Of a DNA stretch of 64,000 nt, positions 12,701 to 24,742 are shown piece after piece (the stretch's first letter is position 1; the number at the start of each line of letters is the position of its first letter). The stretch is from Pyrenochaeta sp. MPI-SDFR-AT-0127. Lineage: Eukaryota; Ascomycota; Dothideomycetes; Pleosporales; Cucurbitariaceae. The DNA lies in the NCBI GenBank assembly GCA_020747015.1, contig JAGTJM010000029.1:372001-436000 (forward strand). The letters are read 5' to 3'. The translations under genes were made by a program, and so were the position numbers. The notes beneath the pieces were generated by a model that was given only the letters and a program-made list of their open reading frames with translations, did no database searches and was not told where the DNA came from.

Positions 12701-12787
12701 GCCAGCACGGGTTCGCGCAGGCGTGTCATCTTGCAGCGAATTGCGCCGTTGCGACGAGCGCGTGGGCGGTTTCTGGGGCAGCGGCAT
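9785..12787 (-). CDS. Nuclear AT-hook/GR-rich protein, probably chromatin-associated
   Basis: Large low-complexity protein of 984 aa from two exons (12787-11504 and 11455-9785) separated by a 48-bp intron with a GTAAGT donor. Visible features in order: a basic Ser/Arg-rich N-terminus; a folded-looking block with FMVFGLSHEFFDSLKKHHG near residue 92; a Glu/Asp-rich stretch; a Gly-Arg run at 153-182; acidic and proline-rich linkers; after the intron a conserved-looking block LYGYTYDPKKLPGCQDPWGQ; acidic and basic nuclear-localisation-like patches; an AT-hook-like KRGRPAGSKN near 621; and a long Pro/Gln tail. This suggests a nuclear DNA or chromatin role. I do not recognise a named family. An ATG 29 codons upstream (12874) is possible, but those residues look unlike the rest, so I chose MPLPQ. 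The 3' end is preceded by a 2.1-kb spacer. Confidence 0.83.
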
Positions 12788-13313
12788 TGATTCAAGAGAA
12801 TGAGTAGGGGCTGCAAATTGAAGTCGAGGATAGCTTGACGAGTATTCCTCGGGGCGGTGGTTGCATGTACGCACCCGCGAGGCGTAGCGCAGAGTGCAAG
12901 CCTGTCAGGGAGACGGAAAACCTGCAGGAACAGAAGATGAACAAAATGGAGCGCCAGAGCCAAAGAGATGCGCAAATGGTCGCAAGCAGCGGCCCGAGAG
13001 ATTCAAGGAGAAGCAGGCGTCCCAATGGAATAGCAAGGGAACAGACAGTGTGATGATCTTTGTCTCGGGGTCGTGGCTGTTGCAGCAAAAGCGAACCATG
13101 ATGCGCTTGGCGACTTGCTCAGGCGGCCAATCACCGCCACGCACTAAATTGACTGGCATCTGGCTGCACATGGTCCCAAACAACGATCCGCCGCGAGCGT
13201 GGTTGTCGAGATATAGCGGCACATTATCCCCCCTCCCATATTCCTGTCCCTCTGGAGCTGCAGCACTGCCATTGACACTGTATCGTGCTTGGCTCCACTC
13301 TCCTGTGCCCAAC

Positions 13314-14900
13314 ATGGCCCCCAAGACGGTCGAGGAACAGCTGGCGGAGCTGGAAATGGAGGCAGAGGCACCAGCTCCCCCGCCCAAGCACGCCAAAGCG
13401 CCCAGGGCTCCACGCCAGAAGCTGGAGCGTGAGGATGATGCCCTGAAGGAGCTGGAGGAACTCGAGGCCCTGGAGAAGTTCCAGCGGCCAGAAGCACCCC
13501 GCCCCGCCAGCCGCCCCAATACCCCCAAGCTGTCGTCCTCGTCGACCACTTCGAGCAACCGTCGTGGGCCTGGCGTCGTCACTCCCTCCTCGACTGGATC
13601 AGCGCGCACAAGTGAAGATAGGCCTGCACCGCCGAGAAAGTCTGGCGAGAGCGCCCGTTCATTCCACCAAGGCATTACGCCAACCCAAGAGGAGCCCGTC
13701 AGACCAGCACCACAGCAGCCCGTGGAGGAGAAGCAGTCGGGAGGGTCGTGGTGGGGAGGCGGATGGGGAGGTATCATATCTACGGCTACAGCAGCCGCAG
13801 AGCAGGCGAAGAAGCAAGCAGAGGCCGCCTACCAAGAAATCCAGAAGAACCAAGAGGCTCAGCGCTGGGCCGAGCAAGTACGAGGCAACGTTGGTGCGCT
13901 TCGCGGCATTGGTACGTTCATGCTCATACAGCTACACCATCAGGTTTGCTAACACCACAAAGGAGGAGAGCTGGGCAAGCGCGCCCTGCCAACCTTCACC
14001 AACATCCTCCACACACTTGCACCACCAATCTCACAACATGAGCGCCTCCAAATTCACATCACACACGACCTCATCGGCTACCCCTCGCTCGACCCTCTCA
14101 TCTACCAAACGTTCGCCGGCGTCATGGCACAGGTCGAGGGCGGCGACTTGATGGTTATCCAACGAGGCTCCGAATCAACACAGCGCGGCTCGATAGAAGG
14201 CTACAGAGGCGGCGGTGGAGGCTGGAACGACGGCCCATGGTGGCGTCATACAGACAAGCGAGACCTCAGCGTAGTCAAGGGTCTTGTTGCTGGCACAAAG
14301 CTCGCCAGAGTCAGCGCGGAGACATATGCAAATGAGTTCTTTGCTGCACGAGGAGGTGTCGAGGAAGCTGCAAAACAAGCCACAGAAGTTTTGAGCGAAA
14401 CCAACCCCGTACGGAGTAGTGACATCTTCATCTCCATCCAGGCCATCAGCTTCGCAGCACAGCCTGACCTCTTTGGCTCGCCATCATCGCCAGAGGAGAA
14501 GGAAGGTGGCGTGGAAGAGCAGAAAGAAGAGGACGAGCAAGTTCTCTTCGCTATATATCTACATGACCCTATCCACGGTATTAGCTTCAAAGCAGTCAGC
14601 CAATCGTTTCCGTCGAAATGGGTAGAATGGCTGGATGCCCCTGCCAACACAGAAGCTGCGGGCGAGGAGTTGCAATTACCACAAGAAATCCAGGAAATAA
14701 TTGAAAGCGGAGGTGTGGATCCTCGTGAGTGGGTGTCTGAGTGGATGGAAGAGACCATCAACCTGAGTGTCGGCATTGTAGCACAGCGATATGTCGCACG
14801 GAGAATGGGCGTTGGCGAAGGAGGGCTTGGTAGAGGGAAGGCACGTGAAGCGGTTGTAGAGGCTGGTGGAGGTGAAGCAGCACGAGCTGGACTCATCTAA
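13314..14900 (+). CDS. MTC1: MTC1-like protein (maintenance of telomere capping 1)
   Basis: Homologue of the fungal Mtc1 family (DUF5427), 511 aa, two exons (13314-13911, 13963-14900) with a 51-bp intron bearing a GCTAAC branch. The N-terminal 200 residues are an acidic, Pro/Ser-rich coiled region (LKELEELEALEKFQRP), followed by a Trp/Gly-rich SGGSWWGGGWGG and an Ala/Gln helix. After the intron come the signature segments GGELGKRALPTFTN, LQIHITHDLIGYPSLDPL and QVEGGDLMVIQRG. In yeast, Mtc1 was found by a genetic link to telomere capping and is a cytosolic or COPI-associated protein; the biochemical role is unclear. Two acceptors three bases apart are possible (AAAG or GGAG); I chose the first because it keeps GGELGK. 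It is divergent from the AT-hook gene, with 526 bp between them. Confidence 0.92.
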
Positions 14901-15285
14901 GAAGACATCGACCTCGCGCATTCTCTATTTCTATTCTTCGGTCACGGACGGCGTAAGGCCTGGCATGGATGCTTTGGAGTTCCACAACTATGCACACAGC
15001 ACAGCAAGTACTTGCCAATGAACATCGTGTTTTTTCACGTATTGAAACGGCTGTTCCTTCATCTGCTCAAAAAGCCCTCCAGAGCATGCAGCCCATCCAG
15101 AGTTCCAGAGTCATCGCTGTGCATACTGCTGCACCTGCCTGTCAATCCCTTTTCCAGGATCGCCAGCTATCCGAATTCCACGTGGGCCTGAATCGAATTC
15201 CGAACTGCCCGAGGTATCAAAAGTTCGCGAGCCCAGGTCGCGACTCTCATTCTGATCCAAAAACGCAAGTGCGGTAACCTCCAGT

Positions 15286-15665
15286 TCACACACCTTTCTT
15301 CTTAGCTCCATCCTTCCCAGTCTTGTCCTTCTTTCCACCCTTGAGCATCTCCAGATGCCCTGCCTTTTGCGCCAGGAGCTTCTCGGTTTGCGTCACCAGT
15401 CCAGCGGAGCTTTTGTGCTTGATCTTGTTCTGCGAGATGAGGGTGGCTTTCTTGGGCTTGATGACGCGAGTCCCAGGCTTGGGACCAGTTCGTGACGGCC
15501 TAAGAACGAGTGTCAAAATGGAAGCCCAGGGTAAGACTACTTGTAATCTTGCAGGACCGATGATTGCGCAAGCAACGCCTGCGCCCAAGAAACACAAGTA
15601 GTGGGGGATGGAACTCACTTTCTCGCCGCTACGGGCTTGGACTTTTTGACGGCGCCTTGAGCCAT
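15286..15665 (-). CDS. UPF0390 (DUF2462) small basic protein
   Basis: An 86-aa lysine-rich protein of the conserved eukaryotic UPF0390 family (related to the human Leydig cell tumour 10-kDa protein homologue), probably nuclear or nucleolar; its function is not established. Exon 1 is 15665-15619, starting MAQGAVKKSKP, and exon 2 is 15499-15286; the 119-bp intron (GTGAGT donor, CTTAG acceptor) is the longest I placed. The second exon has the family core RVIKPKKATLISQNKIKHK and ends with a KKDKTGKDGAKKKG tail. A longer frame upstream of the start reads open but lacks family residues, so the internal ATG is preferred. It converges on MTC1. Confidence 0.88.
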
Positions 15666-16517
15666 TGCGAGGTCGAGGCTAGCAGCGTCAAGCCGGGCAA
15701 AGATTGGGGAATTGTATGTCGGCGTTTGAATCTTGGTGACGGAATGCGGCTGCTCTGGATAATTTTCAGTAGCCGCTTTTCTTAAATTCGCGATGCTTGG
15801 CACAGATCCCTCGACACTACGCCACATGCACCTTAGTGTATTGCGGGGGATGGCGCATTTAGCCATTTCATCCCCTCCGCTCTCCGCCTCTCCATGAGCC
15901 CGAGGACCCGTTTTTCAAGCTTCTAGGATCCTCTGCTGCTCAACTTCTCGTTGCAACAATGGCCGGAGGACGCCAGGAGGCTGCGGAAATGACGTCCAGC
16001 CACAATGTAGACGACCGGAATAATTTCCCCTGCTGCCGATTGACCAGCACAGCTCTTCGAAAGCGGGTGGTACCTTGCATCGTGTTCATCAATATCTCCC
16101 CTCTATACAATATAAACGTTGGCAAGGTTCCGGGGTATTTTGCACGTTATGCAGCTACCGATGCCTCGGCCAAGCATTGTTCTAGAAAAACGTCACGGCA
16201 GAAGATGAGGAAATCGTGGCTATGATTGAATTTACCCTGCACAATACCCGGTCAAGCTACGATCCGTTCATATCGGACCGTTGTACGGCGTGCATAGCGA
16301 CGTCTTGTACCTGGATATCCAGCGATGGACATGTACTAGGCATGGGAGCGGCAGGTGATGTACAAGGTCTAGGTTATTAAGGGGATAGGCAGGCGGCTAT
16401 GGAGAAGGGTATATATCTAAAGTCGAGCACGCAGAGCAATTCGAAGGCAAGGGATCTTCAGTCATCTTTGAACTTCCTGGATTGCTGCTGTGGGTGTTCC
16501 AAACCATCACGACAATC
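15666..16517. other. Spacer between UPF0390 gene and GH115 gene
   Basis: An 852-bp region that should contain both promoters, because the two genes point away from each other. A TATA-like TATATATC lies about 100 bp before the GH115 start. I see no further gene. Confidence 0.5.
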
Positions 16518-19500
16518 ATGGAGCTCCTCTCTCGCACTGCGCTTGGCTTCCTCTCCCTCTCCATTGCCTTTGCCGGCTCTGCTTCCGCAGTGGAGCCTTT
16601 CCGCAAACCAACTGTATGTACTCAGGGTGGTAATGGGAGCACTCTTCTTGCCTCGCGCGGCTCTGCAGTCAACATCCATGCAGACGCTGCAGATTGGCCG
16701 GGCGTTCTTCGCGCCGCATATGATCTCGCCGTCGATTTTGGGCGCGTCACAGGTACCAATGGCACATTGACAGCATCGGGAACAGCTAAAGCGAATGCGT
16801 CCACGATTTTTAACGTTACTGGTATCAATGAAGACTGGAGTGTGGGTAGCAGTGCAAGTGGGAAATCAAAGCGCGCTACTGCGGGAACCATCATTGTGGG
16901 TACCATTGGCAATTCGAGTCTCATTGATGCCTTGATTGCAAGCGGAAAGTTGGATGTTAGTGCGATTGAAGGCCAATGGGAAGCTTATGTCAGTGCTATT
17001 GTGGAGAATGCTGGAAATGCAACTGGCGAGGCTCTTGTCATTGCTGGTAAGTCTCATAACTGCCGTTTAGTGACCCGATAGTTACTAATTAACCAACAGG
17101 CAGCGACCGCCGAGGAACCATCTACGGCATTTACGACGTCTCTGAGCAAATTGGTGTTTCCCCATGGCACTGGTTCGCGGACGTACCGGCGAAATCTCAC
17201 GAGTCCATCTACGCACTCAAGACTACCAAAGTTCAGAAGACGCCTACAGTAAAGTATCGAGGTTTCTTCATCAACGACGAAGCACCCGCTCTGACTGGAT
17301 GGGCCAACAAAATCTACCCTCAATCCCCGTATGGAGCACCATTTGGAGCTGATTTCTACAAACACGTCTTCGAGCTGTTGCTCAGATCGAAGGCCAATTA
17401 CCTCTGGCCAGCTATGTGGAACGGCATGTTTAATGTAGATGATGCGCGTAATCAACCACTCGCCGATGAATACGGCATTGTCATGGGAACATCGCACACA
17501 GAGCCTATGGTCCGCGCCACCCAGGAATGGAACAAAGTCGCCAAGGGTGCTGAGTCTGGCTGGCAATGGGCTACAAACAACGCTACTCTGTACGACTACT
17601 TCTACGAGGGTGCTCTTCGCGCTGCACCGTACGAAAATGTTGTTACGGTTGGTATGCGTGGATACCACGATACAGCTGCGTCTGCAGATGTCCAGACCGA
17701 CGTCCTTGAGGCGGTTGTTAACGCACAACAAGACATCTTGAGCAAAATCCACGGCAATGCTTCCGAAGTGCCACAGATGTGGTGCTTGTACAAGGAAGTA
17801 CAGGACTACTTTGAGGCCGGCATGGAAGTTCCCGACTGGGTCACCCTCCTGTGGACGGAGGACAACTTCCAAAACATTCGAAGACTGCCCGTTGGAGATG
17901 AGAAGAAGAGATCTGGTGGTGCAGGTGTTTACTACCATTTTGACTATGTTGGCGACTCCCGAAACTACAAGTGGATCGATACCATTCAGCTCCAGAAGAC
18001 ATACGAACAGATGCGACTTGCCAAAGACCGAGACGCAGACCGCATTTGGATCGTCAATGTTGGTGATATCAAGCCGGGCGAGATAGCTATTAGCCATTGG
18101 TTCGACATCGCCTACGACATCGATGCATATGACGAGACCTCGGTGCCTGAGTGGACCACGGGCTGGGCAGCGCGTAACTTTGGCGAAGAGCACGCTGAAA
18201 CCATAGCTGAAATCATGGACGAATACGGCACCCTAGCTAGCATGCGTAAATTCGAATGGGTGGAGCCCTCTTCCTTCAGCATCCACAACTACGAAGAAGC
18301 AGACCGTATCCTGGCCCGCTGGGAGGCTATCGCTGAAAAGGCACAGGCCGTCAGCGATGCTCTACCTGCCGAGCAACAACCCGCCTTCTATCAGCTGACT
18401 CTTCACCGTGTGCTTGCTGGTGCAAACTTTGTCGACATTCAGATCTCAGGAGCGAGGAACATTGTCTATGCGCAAATGGGACGGAACAGTGCGAACAAGT
18501 GGCTGCAGCGTGTGATTGACTTGATGAACAAGGATCACAACCTCACCAGGCGCTACCACACTCAACTCAACGGCAAATGGGACCACATGATGGATCAGAC
18601 TCATTTGGGATATCAAGGATACTGGTAAGTCTTTCCGCTTGTTCAAGCACAGTAGCGAAAGTGCTAAGTCGAATCTTAGGCAACAACCCATGCGCCAATC
18701 CACACCCGACCTCAGGTGGGTGCAGACCCTCGAGCGCAGCCTTGCGGGCGATTTGGGTGTCGCAGTCGAAGGTAGCAACGCAACTGTTCCCGGCGACGAC
18801 AGATACCACTCCAACGGTGGTGCTTCGCTCGATCTGCCCAACATCACCCCCTTCACTCCCAAACGCTGGCTGGAAATTGCTTCCGTCGGCACTGCACCAT
18901 TCAACTGGAATATCTCTGCTGAGCCATTCATCACCCTGAGCCAGAAGAGCGGCACAATGAACCCAGATGACGATGATCTGAGGGTATATGTTGACGTGGA
19001 TTGGACTAAGGTTCCTGACGGCTTTGGCAAGAAGAGTACCCTGAACATTTCGAGTTCGACAGACTACGGCACGCAATTTGCCGCACCTAAAGTGAACGTT
19101 CAAGTCAACAAGACAGCTGTCCCATCTGACTTTAATGCTGGATTTGTCGAATCAGCGGGCCAAATCGCGTTCGAAGCCGAGCATTACACTCGCACATCGC
19201 CAGCAGGAAACTTGAGCTACATGGTTCTGCCCAAATACGGACGTACACTTTCCGCAATCAAGTTGAACAACGGTCTCGCTGAAGGCCTAACATCAGCCAC
19301 CGCTCCCAGCCTCGAATATGACTTTGTCACTTTCACACCTACAACTGCCGCTAAAGGCCTCAACGTCACTCTCATCCTCTCACCCAGTCTCAACATCAAC
19401 CCCAAAAAGCCACTTGCATACATTGCACAGATCGACAATAAACCAGAGCAGAGGAGGCAATACGTTATCGACCGCAAGCAACCCGACTTCCCGCTCAACT

Positions 19501-19724
19501 GGGGCAAGGCTGTGGCGGACAGTGCGTGGTACAATACTACTAACCACGGAGAAGTTGCCCCAGGCAAGCATACGCTCAAGCTTTGGTTAGTAGAGGCAAA
19601 CGTTATTCTGCAGAAGGTTGTTCTCGACCTTGGAGGTGTCGTGTATAGTCATAATGGGCCACCAGAGAGCTATAGAGTCGGTAGCGGGAGCTCGAACTCT
19701 ACCGTGTCGCGACGACATTTGTAG
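16518..19724 (+). CDS. Secreted GH115 xylan alpha-1,2-glucuronidase
   Basis: Glycoside hydrolase of family 115, 1,032 aa, expected to remove (4-O-methyl)glucuronic acid side chains from glucuronoxylan during plant cell-wall breakdown. Exons 16518-17046, 17100-18624 and 18680-19724 join across introns of 53 and 55 bp. The N-terminus is a signal peptide, with hydrophobic LGFLSLSIAF and a likely cut after SASA. Family blocks seen are DRRGTIYGIYDVSEQIGVSP, GFFINDEAPALTGW, LRSKANYLWPAMWN, VGMRGYHD and WTEDNFQNIRRLP. The last third (about 690-1032) matches the GH115 C-terminal region, with many N-glycosylation sites. The length is normal for the family. The start chosen is the ATG that opens the signal peptide. 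No other carbohydrate enzyme is next to it, so it seems to stand alone. Confidence 0.95.
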
Positions 19725-20066
19725 AGTGCGCGAGATTTGTCCATGTTTGAACGCTAGATCGTAATGTCAGATTCGTAATGTATTATTCTCTCTCAGACGC
19801 AGGTACCGTCTCCATCAGCCCGAGTGAAAGTGCTCGCTACATGTGAAAGCCTTCACTAGTATTGCGATGTAATGTTGAAGATTCATGTGAAACTCTTCTA
19901 GTGCAGCAAGATTGCTAGCCACATAACTACTATATCTTCCATGCCACTGCAGCAAAGAGCCGTTAAACATCAATCGTGTACCATGCCTGGTAGTTCCCTA
20001 ACGCCAATAACTGCCAAATCTTTATCCAAGTCCGACTCATGTTTCCTCCTACACAACCCCCCCAGA
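19725..20066. other. Downstream spacer of GH115
   Basis: This short stretch holds the 3' ends of the GH115 gene and of the small minus-strand gene that follows. No gene or repeat is seen. Confidence 0.4.
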
Positions 20067-20267
20067 TCATACGACTGCACCGCCCCCCGTCGCTCCTCCA
20101 GCAGCACCTCCTTTTGCCACACCAGCTTTTCGTCGCATACTCTTACTCCGATGTGAGTAGTAGTTGCTGGGCTCCTTCATCTCCTCTTTGTCCTGGCGTT
20201 CTTGCGAAGGCTGGAGCTTCCCATGCGCAGGGGCGATCTTAGACAGTTTGCTGGATTTCGAGCCCAT
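20067..20267 (-). CDS. Possible 66-aa N-myristoylated basic protein
   Basis: A short frame opens at ATG 20267 with MGSKSSKLSK: Gly2, Ser6 and Lys7 fit the N-myristoylation consensus. The rest is strongly charged (QERQDKEEMKEP, then SKSMRRK) and ends in a Gly/Ala-rich tail. There is no signal peptide or membrane segment, so a lipid-anchored peripheral membrane protein is plausible. Just upstream lies a nine-unit CAC repeat on the coding strand, a common element of fungal leaders. A GTAAGA inside the frame at the HRSKS codons could be a donor, so the C-terminus may differ. I know no homologue. Confidence 0.42.
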   Translation of the reverse strand: MGSKSSKLSKIAPAHGKLQPSQERQDKEEMKEPSNYYSHRSKSMRRKAGVAKGGAAGGATGGGAVV

Positions 20268-20276
20268 GGTGTGATT

Positions 20277-20303
20277 GTGGTGGTGGTGGTGGTGGTGGTG
20301 GTG
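20277..20303. repeat. (GTG)9 microsatellite
   Basis: Nine perfect GTG units (CAC on the minus strand), 10 bp before the start of the small myristoylated-like frame. Likely polymorphic in length and probably within its 5' leader. Confidence 0.9.
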
Positions 20304-22224
20304 TGTAATTTAGTGGGCAATTGTTGGAGCGGTGTATAGTTCGGAGCGCGGTGCTTAGGCAGATGTACGACGATCGTTTGTAGCTACAAGACTGGATCCA
20401 ATGTAAGTCTAGACTCTGAATCGCATGCCGAAGATATAACTGGGCCTATCGTGCACAGCGCACATTACCATGCGACGCGTGTCGTGTGCCAGGGTTCAAA
20501 GTAATAAGAAGAGCATACATACGGCAGGTTCAAGGCCAATCTAATCAGTGGTATCTTCTCTTATAATAATTTATTGTCTTTGAGGGTTGGTGTTTGTGTT
20601 TCGAAAAATGGGTAGAAAAAGGCTGACCAAAGAATGGAGGGAAATTATTTGAAGCAAGGATGTGGTGCGGCTGAACACGTACGATGGGGATGACGTAGTT
20701 GGTCGGGGCTGAACGCATGCAGGGTCCAGGACGGTGGGCGTATTTCTTGAATACCAGGGTCACTGCATGTTTTAGTGACGGCCCAACGCTCAAAAACACC
20801 TACCTCCTTCGTACCTGGCAATGGGGCGCAGCGTCGGAGAATACTCCTTTCGGAAAGGATAATCATGCTCGAGCAGCGTGTCAAGCAAAAACCCCGAAAA
20901 CAAGAATCTCTTGACAGTAGATACGAACCAAAAAGGCAAATGACGCGTCGATAATATGTGCGACTGTGCGACTTGTTTGATTCAGGGTTCGGTTCAATTC
21001 AGGTTTGGTTTTGGGGTTGATTTTCGCCCTCAGCCCTCTGATGCGCAGAAGCGGTGCTTAGTCCTATATTTAGAAAACGAGCCTGAAGAGCTTAGATGCC
21101 AATGATGGATTAAATCGAGATGATATGGGCGATCAAATGGGAAATGCCCGATATGGTGGGAAAGTTCACAAGAAGAGCTTGAGCTCGCTCAATTGCGAAC
21201 CGCTGTCTTGAGGCGAAAAGTTAAGGGAAGAGAAAGTAAATATATATCCAATAGGCATTATACCACCCTTCCGTGTTTCAGAAGTAATACCAATCAAATG
21301 CATTGATATCTCCTTCCAACTCTATTGTGTTTCTGGAGATACAGATACCTGGACAATATATTTAGCATCTAGCATTGTGCAATACATCTTCAATAATCAA
21401 CCGACACTAATTAACCACTCGGTACAATGATAGTCGACATTTTTCATGTACAAAGCCTGAATGCCAATAGTCCAATTTTGTTTCCCAGCACTTTGAATAG
21501 CCCACTACTGACCCCAGTGCGTGATACGAGGAACATGGGGTGCTGGGACCTGCCCTAGGAGGTCAGTTTCACTGTATGGATTGTGCTCCTCTTCTGATAC
21601 TAACTCATCATCGTGGCTCGCTCCCCTGTGCCAGTTCATCACAAACCAACTCAACGCTCTGAGAAAGATGCCCTCAACCGCTGCGCCTAGTGCGATGCCA
21701 GTCGTCTCCGCCTCGGTCAGACCAGGGTGATTTTCGCCTGGCGATGACTAGTCAGAGATAGATGATGAGCTGGACCGCCAAATCTCAGAGTGATGGTGTA
21801 CTTTGGACCATGCCTTCGGAACACAAAGTCTAACATCGACCGATTTGCCCATCTTGATCCTTGCACGGCTCTCGATCTAAGACCAGGCCCCACCGCTCAG
21901 TGGCTGCCTTGCAAAAGGAATGGTTAGACTTAGTAGGACCATCTAGATGTTATTCCGATTGGCCCAGATATCAGTGCTCCATCTACCGCACGACTGACGT
22001 CCATTCGCACAACGCAGGCATCTACAGAGGCCATTCAAGAGAGGATACGTGCCCAGCACACAGCTTAAATTTGTAGGGACGGTTAAAGGTCATACCAAGT
22101 CAATGTGGCCAAGTGTGACTGTGTTTGACTGATTCTTATCCAAGCTTACTGGCACTACCTCTCTTTGGTGTTGATGCAAGTAATTCTGCTGACATGATGA
22201 GTTATATAATACCGGAAGAACGGA
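20304..22224. other. Intergenic stretch, no supported gene
   Basis: About 1.9 kb with only short frames on both strands. Composition is mixed, with runs such as repeated GGTT blocks near 20985-21015. I found no spliced gene, tRNA or mobile element here. Confidence 0.5.
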
Positions 22225-22692
22225 TTATGGCTTTTGAGCTGTGAATGAGGCATGCGATGCGCCTTGTGTAGGATAGAAAGTACGCCATTTCCTATTCACT
22301 GGCCAGTAGGCCTTGGCGTCGGGGGCCAACCTATACATATGCGGCACAGCAGTTCCCACTATAAATTGCATATTCATCTGATCCTGTTGGACTTTGCTCA
22401 ATCGTGGCCAGGCAAAAGACACCACATCATCGGAATATTTACTAGCTCTGAGGCGCCGCACAGGAGCTGGCAGGGGTTTGGGCTCGCTTATCTTGGAAAC
22501 GATCTGGCCCCCTTCGATGCAGGTACGATCTGCGTCATCGATCGGACAGCGTGTGACACGATCGCGAAATTCCAACGCGTCTCTGAACTTCAGTGCTTGC
22601 CTCCTTTCTCCTCCTGCACCTATCTTGGTAGGTCGTATATATGCGCGGTCTATATGGTTAGGGTCCGTGTTTATAATTTGAAGGCTACCCAT
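22225..22692 (-). CDS. Hypothetical protein, 155 aa (weak)
   Basis: An uninterrupted frame from ATG 22692 to TGA. The product is basic and hydrophilic, with no membrane segment or known motif. It would be transcribed divergently from photolyase, with 102 bp between the starts. A plus-strand frame of similar length overlaps it, so the openness may be chance. I do not recognise it. Confidence 0.28.
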   Translation of the reverse strand: MGSLQIINTDPNHIDRAYIRPTKIGAGGERRQALKFRDALEFRDRVTRCPIDDADRTCIEGGQIVSKISEPKPLPAPVRRLRASKYSDDVVSFAWPRLSKVQQDQMNMQFIVGTAVPHMYRLAPDAKAYWPVNRKWRTFYPTQGASHASFTAQKP

Positions 22693-22794
22693 AAGTGACC
22701 TTCGCGCTCGCGTTCATCATCGCCTCTTAAATCCCCTCCACGACCACAATTCTTCCGCCTAGTTGACTGGAGGATTTACAAACTTTCTTCGAAC

Positions 22795-24742
22795 ATGCCT
22801 CCCAAACGCAAAGCCAATATACCTCCCAATGCCGCATCTGCAAATAATTACACCGACACTGCTGGGAATGCCCCAAATAAACGCTCTCGAATCTCGAAAC
22901 CCCTACCGAAAGCCTTCACGAACGGCGCCCCTCCCACAGAATCCATAGCGAGAGTCGCCGAGAATGGTGCCCCAGGGGAAGCCATCAAGAAGAAGGAGAC
23001 AGACTTCGATCATTCCCGACCTGAAGAAAAGGCAGGCATTGTAGATCGCCGATATTACCCAGCTGAGATGAGCAACGAGAGATGCGCGTTGTACAATGAA
23101 AATGAGATACCACGACCAATTGAGACTCTGAACAAGACGCTTGAAGCTACAAAGGCTGCTAGGGAAGCGATTCGACAAAGCAAGAAGGGCGAGAGGGGCG
23201 ATGCCGTGATACATTGGTTCAAACGTGATCTCCGTGTCCGTGACAACACAAGCTTGTCCAAAGCAGCAGAGCTCGCAAAAGAGCAAGGAATCGGAGTAAT
23301 TGGAGTCTGGATCATGAGCCCACAAGACTGGGAGGCGCATCTTGTCAGCCCAGCAAAATGTGACTTTGAAATCCGATCAGTTGAGTTGCTGAAGAAGGAG
23401 CTCGAAGAGTTGGATATGCCTTTGTACATTGAGACAGTGGAGAAGAGAAAAAACGTACCCAAGCGATTGGTTGAGCTCGCACAGGAATGGCATGTCACAA
23501 ATGTGTTCTGCAACCTTGAGTATGAGCCAGATGAGTTGCGACGCGAAGAACGACTGGTGCGGCTGATGCTAGAGAAAGGCATCAATTTCGATCCTCAGCA
23601 TGACGATTGTGTGGTTCCACCCGGTAGTTTGAAGACTGGGGGAGGAAAACAGTATGCTGTATATAGCCCATGGTTCCGGTCATGGGTCGCTCATCTCCAC
23701 GCTCATCCGCATATCCTGAACGAACGCCCAATGCCCCCGAAAAATCCCCACAACTTCAGGCCAAAGTTTGTCAAGCTGTTCGAGTCACAAATCCCTAGTT
23801 CTCCAGAATCCAAGAGCCTATCAGATGACGAGAAAGAGCGTTTCCGACACATGTGGCCAGCCGGCGAAGCAGCAGCAATTGATCGGCTAGAACACTTTCT
23901 CACTGAAAAGATTGCCAAGTATGCAGCTACACGTAACTTTCCAAGTCTTAATAGCACTGGGCGCGTAAGTGTACATCATGCTGCAGGCACACTAGCTGCG
24001 CGAACTAGTGTACGTATGGCAAGAGATGTGAATTCAACGAAACGATTAGATGGCGGCGTCGAAGGCATCAAGAGCTGGATTTCGGAAGTGGCGTGGCGAG
24101 ACTTCTACCGGCATGTGCTTGTTCACTGGCCGTATATATGGTATGTCTCGAGCCTTTGCTTACCTCGCCCTACTGACAACGATCAGCATGAACAAGCCTT
24201 TCAAATACGAATATACTAATATCGAATGGGAATACAATGACGAACATTTTCGCGCTTGGACAGAAGGAAGAACTGGCTATCCCATTGTGGATGCCGCGAT
24301 GCGCTCTGTCAAAGAGACGGCATACATGCACAATCGCCTTCGTATAATCACTGCGTCCTTTCTTGCGAAACACTTGCTTCTTGACTGGCGCCTCGGTGAG
24401 CAATACTTCATCGCTCACCTTATCGATGGCGACTTTGCAGCCAACAACGGCGGCTGGGGTTTCAGTTCATCCACCGGCGTTGACCCCCAACCTTACTTTC
24501 GTGTCTTCAATCCATGGTTACAGAGCGAGAAGTTTGATGCCGATGGCGACTTCATTCGCACGTGGATACCGGAGCTAAAGACAGTGGAGGGAAAGGCGAT
24601 ACATAATCCTTATGCGGCGGGTGGAAATGCAAAGCAGATTGCAAAGCAAAATGGATATCCAGAACCTATTGTAGAGCATAAATTTGCAAGGGAGCGGTGT
24701 CTTAGCAGATACAAAGCCGGTATTGGAAGAAACACAGCATAA
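22795..24742 (+). CDS. PHR1: CPD photolyase (class I deoxyribodipyrimidine photolyase)
   Basis: Flavoprotein that uses blue/UV-A light to split cyclobutane pyrimidine dimers, 633 aa, in nucleus and probably mitochondria. Exons are 22795-24140 and 24187-24742; the 46-bp intron has a GTATGT donor. The basic, disordered N-terminus (about 130 residues, MPPKRKAN at the start) resembles a targeting or DNA-binding extension of fungal Phr proteins. The antenna-binding domain begins at DAVIHWFKRDLRVRDN (residue 136). The FAD domain carries EVAWRDFYRHVL, WTEGRTGYPIVDAAMR, MHNRLRIITASFLAKHLL and DFAANNGGWGFSSSTG, with the Asn-Asn-Gly-Gly-Trp block typical of DNA-repairing photolyases rather than plant-type cryptochromes. 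Expression is usually induced by light in fungi; no specific element was identified upstream. Confidence 0.96.

Noticed and set aside
12905..13777. 290-codon minus-strand frame across the MTC1 start
   Set aside because: Antisense shadow of a GC-rich exon; the plus strand encodes MTC1 family blocks.
22252..22698. Plus-strand frame opposite the 155-aa hypothetical gene
   Set aside because: Its residue mix is poor, and it ends just before photolyase without splice signals.
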